In this document: piece by piece, positions 18,531 to 25,429 of the stretch
How the letters are laid out: each line of letters starts with the position of its first letter
How positions within the stretch are numbered: the first letter of the stretch is position 1
Source: Anaerolineales bacterium UBA3499
GTDB lineage: Bacteria; Chloroflexota; Anaerolineae; Anaerolineales; UBA11657
DNA length: 56,376 nt
Reading direction: 5' to 3'
Assembly (NCBI GenBank): GCA_002377585.1
Contig: DFQC01000015.1
Location: 1 to 56,376 of the forward strand
Notes under the pieces: model-generated
Told to the model about the DNA's origin: nothing
The model's database searches: none
The model's input: only the letters and a program-made list of their open reading frames with translations
Made by a program: the position numbers and the translations under genes

Positions 18531-19784
18531 ATGAACGGATCTATATCGTCCATAGAGAATCATACATGTAGGCTTTGTGATAAATCAACCTTGCGTCCTT
18601 TTTTGGATCTTGGAAGCATGCCTATTGCAAATGCTTTTCTATCATCTGAGCAGTTGTCAGAGCCAGAATATACTTTTAATTTGTACACGGGGTTTTGCGA
18701 ATCTTGTTTTATGGTCCAATTAATTGACACTGTAGACCCAAATCTGTTGTTTCATGACAATTATGCATATTTTTCATCAATATCCAATGTAATGGACCAA
18801 CATTTTGCTGCTTTAGCCAACATAATATCAAATGAAATTTTCTATGATGAAGAATTGTCGGTTATAGAAATTGGTTCTAATGATGGTATTTTGTTGGAAA
18901 AGATATCTGGATATTCATCCAATACTATTGGTATAGAACCTTCGTCTAATGTGGCAGAAGTTGCACAAAACAAAGGTTTAAAAGTTGTATCGGAGTTTTT
19001 CAATTCAGATCTCGCCGGCAAATTAGTTATGGACTATAACCCTGCGCAATTAGTTGTAGGGGCAAATGTATTATGTCATATACCAGATTTAAATGAATTG
19101 GCGCATGCATTGAACACTGTACTAGATGATGAAGGTGTATTTATTTTTGAAGATCCTTATTTGCTAGATATTATGTCAAAGCTTGCCTATGATCAGATTT
19201 ACGATGAGCATTTTTATTATTTTAGTGTTACGTCTTTGTCAACTTTGTTTGAAAGGCACGGTCTCCGACTATTTAGGGTAGAGCAGATCCCAGTTCATGG
19301 AGGATCTATGCGAATTTATGGATGTAAATCTGAATCGAGACGATCTACTGAACAGTCAGTTGTCAATCAATTACAAATAGAAAATGATAAGGGGCTGTCT
19401 AATCTGGAAAGTTATATTGCTTTTGCAGATAGTGTCAAAAAATCTCGTTTATCCTTAGTTGCTCTACTAGACAAGCTTCAGAATGAAGGCAAACGAATTG
19501 TTGGGTATGCAGCTTCATCTAAAGGCACAGTGATACTAAATTATTGTGGGATAGGTGCTGATGTACTGGAATATGTATGTGACAACACACCCTCGAAACA
19601 AGGATTATTTACCCCCGGTACACATATACCTATAGTTTCGATTGAATCTTTTGCTTCTGATTACCCAGACTATGCTTTTGTACTAGCTTGGAATCACATG
19701 AAAGAAATTAGTGATAAGGAAAGTGAATTTCGTAGCCAGGGTGGTAGATTTATCACACATATCCCTGAAGCTCGCATAGTTTAA
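18531..19784 (+). CDS. TylCIII-type sugar C-methyltransferase (SAM-dependent)
   Basis: A 417-residue three-domain enzyme. The N-terminal zinc-binding domain (Methyltransf_13) has Cys13, Cys16, Cys56 and Cys59, with LDLGSMPIANAFL between. The central class I SAM fold has the motif EIGSNDG at 113-119. The C-terminal domain (Methyltransf_14) has YAASSKGTVILNYCGIG and FTPGTHIPI. This architecture characterises enzymes methylating C3 of a TDP-4-keto-6-deoxyhexose to give branched sugars such as mycarose, or related C-methyl sugars. An AGGAGG lies 12 bases before the ATG, rather long spacing. It follows the aminotransferase, so a C-methylated amino sugar is plausible (inference). Confidence 0.88.
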   Translation: MNGSISSIENHTCRLCDKSTLRPFLDLGSMPIANAFLSSEQLSEPEYTFNLYTGFCESCFMVQLIDTVDPNLLFHDNYAYFSSISNVMDQHFAALANIISNEIFYDEELSVIEIGSNDGILLEKISGYSSNTIGIEPSSNVAEVAQNKGLKVVSEFFNSDLAGKLVMDYNPAQLVVGANVLCHIPDLNELAHALNTVLDDEGVFIFEDPYLLDIMSKLAYDQIYDEHFYYFSVTSLSTLFERHGLRLFRVEQIPVHGGSMRIYGCKSESRRSTEQSVVNQLQIENDKGLSNLESYIAFADSVKKSRLSLVALLDKLQNEGKRIVGYAASSKGTVILNYCGIGADVLEYVCDNTPSKQGLFTPGTHIPIVSIESFASDYPDYAFVLAWNHMKEISDKESEFRSQGGRFITHIPEARIV

Positions 19785-19798
19785 TGTAAACGAATTGC

Positions 19799-19803
19799 GG
19801 AGG
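19799..19803 (+). promoter_or_regulatory. Ribosome-binding site selecting a TTG start
   Basis: GGAGG ends six bases before TTG at 19810. An upstream in-frame TTG at 19795 lies on the wrong side of this site. Confidence 0.6.
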
Positions 19804-19809
19804 TACGAG

Positions 19810-20817
19810 TTGGAGTTTGCAGAAATATCTGGTCGAAAAGTCCTGATTACGGGAGGTTTAGGTTTTATAGGTAGTAACTTGGCTATACGCTGTGTTGAGT
19901 TAGGTGGTCATGTTACTATAATTACTCGTTCTTTGGCTAAGAAAGAAAATCTTGGTTCCGCTTTAAATCGGGTGACAATCCATGAGTTAAATCTAAGGAC
20001 AGCTGATAATGTAAGGGAAGGGCTTCAATCTTTGTTGGCGGGTCAGGATTATATTTTTCATATGGCAGCCCAGACAAGTCATGTGGATTCGATGCTGTTG
20101 CCCGCAGCAGATTTAGAAGCAAATTGTGGTGTAACTCTGGAGCTGCTTGAAAGTTGTCGACAAGTCTGTCCAGGTGCTAGCATAGTTGTGCCAGGTACTG
20201 TCACACAACTAGGGCGTGCTACCAATCTACCTGTAAGTGAAGATCATTTGGACTGGCCACTTACTTTGTATGATGCTCATAAACTTACTTGTGAGAAATA
20301 TTTATATGTTTATTATATGAACTATGGTCTTAAGACAACAATGCTTCGTTTAGCTAATGTTTTTGGGGAACGACAGCAGGTTAACAATCCTAAAAGGGGC
20401 ATACTCAACTATATGATGTGGCAGGCTATTAATGGAAAGGATTTGACCGTTTATGAGCCGGGCAATTTCATTCGCGACTATTCATACGTACAGAATTGTG
20501 TTGATGCCCTATTATTAGCAGGGATTTCCTCCAACACAAATGGAAAAGCATACATTTTTGGTTCGGGTATTGGTTTAGAGTTCCAGGAAATGGTTCGCGA
20601 GGTTGTTGAGGCAGTATATAGCTTGACTGGAATTAAGTCAGATATTGTCAGGATTCCATTTCCAGTTGATGAGAAGAAAATGGATGTTGGTGATTTTATT
20701 GCCAACAATCGTAAATTGTGTGATGACACAGGTTGGTATCCTCGTATAGGCTTTGCTGACGGCTTGAGTAACACTATTAGTTACTATATTGACAGACTTG
20801 AGGGGGGGTTTGGATGA
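19810..20817 (+). CDS. NAD-dependent epimerase/dehydratase (SDR), first of a tandem related pair
   Basis: An extended SDR of 335 residues from the TTG start favoured by the ribosome-binding site. NAD motif TGGLGFIGSN; HMAAQTSHVDSM after beta-4; catalytic Thr region PGTVTQLG; Tyr/Lys pair in YDAHKLTCEKY; ERQQ replaces the usual GP after VFG. The C-terminal part has IRDYSYVQNCVDALLLA and KKMDVGDF. It is clearly related to the next gene, which shares GGLGFIGSN, the TSH turn and the DVGD motif, so the pair probably arose by duplication. They overlap by four bases. Reaction not known; GDP/CDP-sugar dehydratases and UDP-sugar epimerases are all possible. Confidence 0.83.
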   Translation: MEFAEISGRKVLITGGLGFIGSNLAIRCVELGGHVTIITRSLAKKENLGSALNRVTIHELNLRTADNVREGLQSLLAGQDYIFHMAAQTSHVDSMLLPAADLEANCGVTLELLESCRQVCPGASIVVPGTVTQLGRATNLPVSEDHLDWPLTLYDAHKLTCEKYLYVYYMNYGLKTTMLRLANVFGERQQVNNPKRGILNYMMWQAINGKDLTVYEPGNFIRDYSYVQNCVDALLLAGISSNTNGKAYIFGSGIGLEFQEMVREVVEAVYSLTGIKSDIVRIPFPVDEKKMDVGDFIANNRKLCDDTGWYPRIGFADGLSNTISYYIDRLEGGFG

Positions 20818-21800
20818 GAGATAAGTTGTTTGGATTATTATCTGGGAAACGTGCAGTAGTTACTGGAGGATTAGGGTTTATAGGTAGTAATCTTGTTCAT
20901 GCTTTAGTTGAAATTGGTGCAGATGTTACGGTCATTGATTCTTTGGATCCAAGATCTGGTGGAGATATTGCCAATATTCAGGGTGTTGAAGACCGGATAG
21001 ATTTGGTTTCTGCAGATATATGTGAGTATGAGGCAGTAGCTTCTGTTGTTCAAAATGCAGTCTATGTGTTTCATTGTGCTGCTCATACATCACATCCGTA
21101 CTCTATGCGCGATCCTCAGCTCGACGTGTCTGTCAACTGTATTGGAACTTTAAATGTACTCGAGTCAGTGCGTAGATTGAGGCCAAATGCAAAAATGGTT
21201 TATGTGGGAACTAGCACACAAATCGGTCCTATGATTAGTAGTCCAATTACTGAAAACCATCGGGTAGCCCCTGTAGATATTTACTCGGCTAATAAAGCGG
21301 TTGCAGAGTACTATTGTAGGATTTATGCCAATGCGCATGATATAGATGTAAATGTTGTTCGATTACCTAATGTATATGGTCCTAGAGCTAATATCAAAAG
21401 TCCTGACTTTGGTTTCATAAACTATTTTATAGGCTTGGCGCTCAGTGGCCAATCGCTTACCATTTATGGAGATGGTGCACAATTGCGAAGTGTACTGTAT
21501 GTTAAAGATGCTATAGAGGCTTTAATCTTAGCATCTTGTTCAGAATTTACCGGAGAAGTATGGTTTGCAGCGAACGAAAATTCCGTCAGTGTGAACGAAC
21601 TTGCTAGGAGTATTGTTGCAGCATGTGGCTCTGGTGAGATTGTTAATGTTAAATGGCCTGATGACAGGAAGCGTATTGACGTGGGAGATATTGTTATAGA
21701 TTGTTCGAAAATTCGTGGAGATTTAAATTGGAATCCTAAAGTTAGTCTTGAAGATGGGTTACGCAATACGGTCAAATATTGGGAGTCTGTAACACAATAA
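20814..21800 (+). CDS. NAD-dependent epimerase/dehydratase (SDR), second of a tandem related pair
   Basis: A 328-residue extended SDR. NAD motif TGGLGFIGSNLVHAL at about 18-32; HCAAHTSHPYSMRDP; catalytic VGTSTQIGP; Tyr/Lys in IYSANKAVAEYY; LPNVYGP and LRSVLYVKDAIEALILA in the substrate half; KRIDVGDI near the end. It resembles UDP-glucuronate decarboxylase and UDP-glucose-4-epimerase relatives, but no motif fixes the reaction. The ATG overlaps the previous stop as ATGA, preceded by a G-rich ribosome-binding site. A hairpin with a short T-run follows, so this may end a transcript. Confidence 0.85.
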   Translation: MRDKLFGLLSGKRAVVTGGLGFIGSNLVHALVEIGADVTVIDSLDPRSGGDIANIQGVEDRIDLVSADICEYEAVASVVQNAVYVFHCAAHTSHPYSMRDPQLDVSVNCIGTLNVLESVRRLRPNAKMVYVGTSTQIGPMISSPITENHRVAPVDIYSANKAVAEYYCRIYANAHDIDVNVVRLPNVYGPRANIKSPDFGFINYFIGLALSGQSLTIYGDGAQLRSVLYVKDAIEALILASCSEFTGEVWFAANENSVSVNELARSIVAACGSGEIVNVKWPDDRKRIDVGDIVIDCSKIRGDLNWNPKVSLEDGLRNTVKYWESVTQ

Positions 21801-21814
21801 TTAGATTGCAAATC

Positions 21815-21845
21815 ATACATCCAGTTTCACTGGTGTATTAGTTTT
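21815..21845 (+). terminator. Possible weak intrinsic terminator
   Basis: ATACA-t-CCAGT pairs with ACTGG-TGTAT around a three-base loop, giving ten pairs with one bulged T, and is followed by TAGTTTT. It lies 15 bases after the second tandem SDR, in a 152-base gap. The stem is AT-rich at the base and the T-run short, so termination may be partial. Confidence 0.4.
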
Positions 21846-21939
21846 CTAGCATATATAATTTACTGCTTTGATCCTTTAATCTTATATCTGTTGATTTACT
21901 AGGCACAACAATTGTCCAATATGGTTATGGGCAAAGTTT

Positions 21940-21944
21940 GGAGG
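21940..21944 (+). promoter_or_regulatory. Ribosome-binding site selecting a TTG start
   Basis: GGAGG ends eight bases before TTG at 21953. The longer frame from TTG at 21938 would overlap this site. Confidence 0.6.
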
Positions 21945-21952
21945 TATATATA

Positions 21953-22900
21953 TTGATCGAACATATTCTGGTTACGGGCGGTTTAGGACATATAGGTTCT
22001 GCGTTCATACGGCATATCTCCGAAATTGCTAATGTTGAACGTGTTACGATATTGGACAACTTACTCACGCAAAGATATGCGTCATTATTTAACCTTCCTT
22101 CAGATATAGACTACACTTTTATTGAGGGTGATGTGATGACACCTGCTCACATGGATTGTGCACTTGATGGTGTAGACGCCGTAGTACATTTGGCAGCCAT
22201 AACTGATGCAGAAGGTAGTTTTGATAAATCTGAAGATGTTAACAAGATAAATCTTGATGGTACCAAGAGTGTCATCGATGCATGTTCGAGAAATAGTGTA
22301 GGCCGTTTGATTTTCCCGTCAACAACTAGTGTTTACGGACCGATTAATGGTATTGCACTTGAAGATAGTAGCCGAAGTGATTTGAAGCCACAAAGCCCCT
22401 ATGCGGTTAGTAAGTTAGCTGCAGAGGACCAGGTTTTGATGGCAACCCAACAAAGTGTGATAGATGGTGTTGTACTTCGCCTGGGAACTATTTTTGGCCC
22501 AAGTATAGGTATGCGTTTTCATACAGCAGTAAACAAATTTATTTATCATTCTGTACTTGGAAGACCGCTTACTGTTTGGGAAGATGCTGTTGATTTAGTG
22601 AGACCTTACTTGGATCTTCATGATGCGGTGAGAGCTATAAGTTTTATGCTGACCTCAACTCAACATTCGGGAGAAATATATAATGTAGTTACTTTGAATG
22701 CCACACTTGACCAGATAATCGATGAAATCAAGACCAATGTCCCTGACATCGATATTGAATATACATCTACTCGCATGCTAAACCAAGTGTCATATCATGT
22801 GAATGACGACAAGATTAGAGAGGCAGGCTTTGTTTATTCTGGTAACTTGAAGGTTGGCATTCGTAATACTTATGCTCTATTAAAAAGTTTGCGAGGGTGA
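21953..22900 (+). CDS. NAD-dependent epimerase/dehydratase (SDR)
   Basis: A 315-residue extended SDR from the TTG supported by GGAGG. NAD motif TGGLGHIGSAF; HLAAITDAEGS; catalytic PSTTSVYGP; Tyr/Lys in SPYAVSKLAAED; RLGTIFGPS; RPYLDLHDAVRAI. The His in the glycine motif and the LGTIFGPSIGMRFH stretch are typical of UDP-glucose-4-epimerase-like SDRs that occur in glycan loci with GT4 and DegT genes. The exact reaction is not readable. It starts a new block after a possible terminator, together with the methyltransferase and FAD enzyme downstream. Confidence 0.85.
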   Translation: MIEHILVTGGLGHIGSAFIRHISEIANVERVTILDNLLTQRYASLFNLPSDIDYTFIEGDVMTPAHMDCALDGVDAVVHLAAITDAEGSFDKSEDVNKINLDGTKSVIDACSRNSVGRLIFPSTTSVYGPINGIALEDSSRSDLKPQSPYAVSKLAAEDQVLMATQQSVIDGVVLRLGTIFGPSIGMRFHTAVNKFIYHSVLGRPLTVWEDAVDLVRPYLDLHDAVRAISFMLTSTQHSGEIYNVVTLNATLDQIIDEIKTNVPDIDIEYTSTRMLNQVSYHVNDDKIREAGFVYSGNLKVGIRNTYALLKSLRG

Positions 22901-22926
22901 CTGTAGCATAAGATTCATTTATTCAC

Positions 22927-23643
22927 ATGAAATACAATAATCCGTGGGTTGAGTATTGGAATCAAGATAACATTTGGTCAAGGTCTGCATTTTGGCGTAG
23001 GCAGATGGAGGTATTTGTTAGGCTAACAGCAGATGTTATGGATTACAACGCAAATGATAAAGTACTTGATTTTGGTTGTGGCAGTGGTCACTTTGCGGAG
23101 GTAACGGCAAGTCAAATAGGATCTATTTTATGTGCCGATATGTCAGAGAACTATGTTTCTATCTGTACTAATAAATTTTCGGAAGTGGATAATGTGTCTG
23201 TAGTGCGTGTTAATCCAGATTTAAGTGACCTTACCAGTATAGGAAGCGGGTTTACTAAAGTGGTATGCTTTAGTGTTATACACTACTTTCCGAATCTAGA
23301 TTATGTGACTAGTTTCATAAAGGGTGTACAGAAAATTGCTGTTCCAGGCACCAAATTGCTTATTGGCGATATTGGGAATAAAAACCGTACTTGGATAGAT
23401 AGTTTTAGGGCACTAGCTTTTACTTTGAGGGAAGGTATGTTTATCGATGCGCTTAAATTGATTTCAAGGATATGGTTATTGGATACAAATTATCGTACGA
23501 TAAAACAAGGTGGTGATAGCTATTTGATTTTGCCTGATACGTATCTAATGGAATTAGGTGAAGAATTAGGGGTGAAGGTTACAGATGTGGAAACACAACT
23601 CACTGTTAATGCAAATTACAAACATGTGTTGATTGAGTATTGA
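22927..23643 (+). CDS. Class I SAM-dependent methyltransferase
   Basis: A 238-residue protein with the SAM motif VLDFGCGSGHFAEV at about 46-59, ILCADMSENYV as motif II, and VVCFSVIHYFPN as motif IV. It is a single-domain enzyme without the zinc-binding or C-terminal domains of the TylCIII-like gene upstream, so the two methyltransferases are not paralogous along their length. By neighbourhood it probably methylates a sugar hydroxyl or amine of the glycan; substrate unknown. Confidence 0.82.
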   Translation: MKYNNPWVEYWNQDNIWSRSAFWRRQMEVFVRLTADVMDYNANDKVLDFGCGSGHFAEVTASQIGSILCADMSENYVSICTNKFSEVDNVSVVRVNPDLSDLTSIGSGFTKVVCFSVIHYFPNLDYVTSFIKGVQKIAVPGTKLLIGDIGNKNRTWIDSFRALAFTLREGMFIDALKLISRIWLLDTNYRTIKQGGDSYLILPDTYLMELGEELGVKVTDVETQLTVNANYKHVLIEY

Positions 23644-23677
23644 GCATTCAGCCCAATTATGAGAGGTACATTTTATT

Positions 23678-25069
23678 TTGAGCAATAAAAAAATAGTTAT
23701 TCTAGGCGGTGGTATATCAGGCTTAACAGTTGCTTGGCGTTTGCAGGAACTAGGGTTTCAAACAGAAGTGTGTGAGTCCAATGAGTTTGTGGGAGGTTTA
23801 GCTGGTACAGTGCGACCTGAAGATGGCAGATACTGTCTTGATTTTGGGCCACATTTTTTCATCACTCAGAAGCAAGAGATTGTTGAACGTATAACTGATT
23901 TGCTAGCGGATGATGTGGTGAGCTTTGAAAGAAGTGCTCAACTTTATGTGCAGGGCAGGTTTCTTGATTATCCGCTGAGCGCAAAAAATGTATTGTTGAA
24001 TTTCCCGCTTTCTGATGCAATAGCTTCTATCATAACTTTTGTCTGGGCACAACTTAAGTCAGCTGCTGGATATCTGATTAGAATAGACTCCAAAACAGTT
24101 AATTTTGGCGACTGGGCCACGGCAAATTTTGGTAATCATTTAGCAAAAATATTTTTTAGACCATATACGGAAGGTTTCTGGAAGATTCCCTGCGAAAATC
24201 TTTCGCCTGAGATAATTCCTACTAGTACGAGACTCAATTTTATGAAGAGTCTAAAAATGATGTTTTTAAAAAAGGTAAGTGGACCAGCCAAGTCACTAAC
24301 AGAAAGGGAGCTTGTTTTACCACTGCGCTATCCAAAGAGAGGATATGGCGTAATTGCTGAGACTATTGCGAACCGGGTACTCAATATGGGTGGATTTATC
24401 CGACAAAATGCTCGAGTTGTAAAGGTTGAATTACGAAAGGACGGAAAATATTTGGTAAAGGTCTCTCAGGATGACAATGAAATTGAATTGAATGCTGATC
24501 ATGTAGTCTCAACAATTCCAATACCTAATTTAGTCAATATGATGTCACCAGAATCTCCGCTAATAGTCAGACAAAGTGCAGACAAGCTTGGTTATTTGTC
24601 CCTTATAGTGCTTTATGTGGTTACTACTACGAAAGACTTGCTTGATACCTCATATGTGTACTATTTGGATCGTCCTTATCATCGTCTTGCAGAGATGGAT
24701 AAATTTTGCGATTCGTTGTTTCCAGCAGGGGAAAATATGCTTGCAGTGGAATTTTCTTGTCATCGCGGTGATGAGATTTGGAATATGAATGAACAGGATC
24801 TTCTAGAATTAGCACTACCACATTTAGAGCATGACAATATTATCTTGCGTAATGAGGTCGACAAACTTTTTGTGGTGCGTGCTGGTCATGCTTACCCAAT
24901 CAGGTACCTTGACTTCAGGAAGAATCTTGACACATTTCTTAACTATGTTGGTGAGCATAATAACTTAGATGTATTAGGACGTACAGGTGAGTATATGTAC
25001 ATTGATAGTGATCAGTGTATGGAAAGGGCACTGGTTCTGGCAGATAAAATAGCGGCAAAACTGCACTAA
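23678..25069 (+). CDS. FAD-dependent oxidoreductase (amine oxidase/protoporphyrinogen oxidase/UDP-galactopyranose mutase-like)
   Basis: A 463-residue flavoprotein. The dinucleotide-binding loop VILGGGISGLTVAW is followed by the acidic end of beta-2 in EVCESNEFVGGLAGT, and FGPHFF is shared with glycan-locus FAD enzymes. The segment WATANFGNHLAKIFFRPYTEGFWKI is typical of this uncharacterised group, which lies between protoporphyrinogen oxidases and UDP-galactopyranose mutases. Haem synthesis is unlikely in this setting; oxidation or ring contraction of a sugar or of an isoprenoid carrier is more likely (inference). TTG start with GAGAGG 11 bases upstream. Confidence 0.8.
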   Translation: MSNKKIVILGGGISGLTVAWRLQELGFQTEVCESNEFVGGLAGTVRPEDGRYCLDFGPHFFITQKQEIVERITDLLADDVVSFERSAQLYVQGRFLDYPLSAKNVLLNFPLSDAIASIITFVWAQLKSAAGYLIRIDSKTVNFGDWATANFGNHLAKIFFRPYTEGFWKIPCENLSPEIIPTSTRLNFMKSLKMMFLKKVSGPAKSLTERELVLPLRYPKRGYGVIAETIANRVLNMGGFIRQNARVVKVELRKDGKYLVKVSQDDNEIELNADHVVSTIPIPNLVNMMSPESPLIVRQSADKLGYLSLIVLYVVTTTKDLLDTSYVYYLDRPYHRLAEMDKFCDSLFPAGENMLAVEFSCHRGDEIWNMNEQDLLELALPHLEHDNIILRNEVDKLFVVRAGHAYPIRYLDFRKNLDTFLNYVGEHNNLDVLGRTGEYMYIDSDQCMERALVLADKIAAKLH

Positions 25070-25147
25070 GCATTATTTCAGATTCGATGCTTACCGTATC
25101 TGCTAAAGAAACATAATAATGAGCACTCGGTGCAGATTGCTATGACC

Positions 25148-25161
25148 ATTGAAGCTTCAAT
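25148..25161. repeat. 14-bp perfect palindrome upstream of the DUF5989 gene
   Basis: ATTGAAGCTTCAAT is self-complementary and sits 39 bases before the ATG of the DUF5989 gene, in a 131-base gap. A second inverted repeat, TAAGAT-N9-ATCTTA, follows close by. Either could be an operator or an RNA hairpin; nothing else supports this. Confidence 0.3.
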
Positions 25162-25200
25162 ACATAAGATTATTGGATTATCTTAGACTGGAGGATTAGA

Positions 25201-25383
25201 ATGAAAGCATTTTTGCGTAAAATGGCTATAAATATGGGTGTTTTTGGTGAGATATTAATTTTTCTATGGCAGCGCAAGTTATGGTGGATGATACCTATGG
25301 TTGTAGTACTGCTTTCATTTGGCATGTTGTTGATGTTTGCGTCTGCATCTGGTGTGGGGCCTTTTATTTACACACTTTTCTAA
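25201..25383 (+). CDS. DUF5989 family small membrane protein
   Basis: A 60-residue protein with a polar start, then FGEILIFLWQRKLWWMIP, one transmembrane helix (about 32-48) and the ending GVGPFIYTLF. This pattern (G-E-x-x-x-F-x-x-x-[RQ]-[RK]-K-[LF]-W-W-x-x-P, helix, APFIYTLF-like end) matches the DUF5989 mini-proteins found beside NodU-type carbamoyltransferases and SGNH hydrolases, both also in this locus. Function unknown; it is probably a membrane adaptor or subunit. GGAGG lies six bases before the ATG, the clearest ribosome-binding site in this part. Small size makes it easy to miss, but motif and signal agree. Confidence 0.82.
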   Translation: MKAFLRKMAINMGVFGEILIFLWQRKLWWMIPMVVVLLSFGMLLMFASASGVGPFIYTLF

Positions 25384-25429
25384 AAAATTAATGTTCTAGA
25401 AATAAAATAGTTTCCGTTGACTTTTATAT

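Noticed and set aside
3239..25383. Saxitoxin-like or aminoglycoside cluster, suggested by carbamoyltransferase, C-methyltransferase and DegT genes
   Set aside because: No polyketide, amidino or cyclitol genes are present, while initiating transferases, Wzz proteins and GT-C enzymes indicate a surface polymer.
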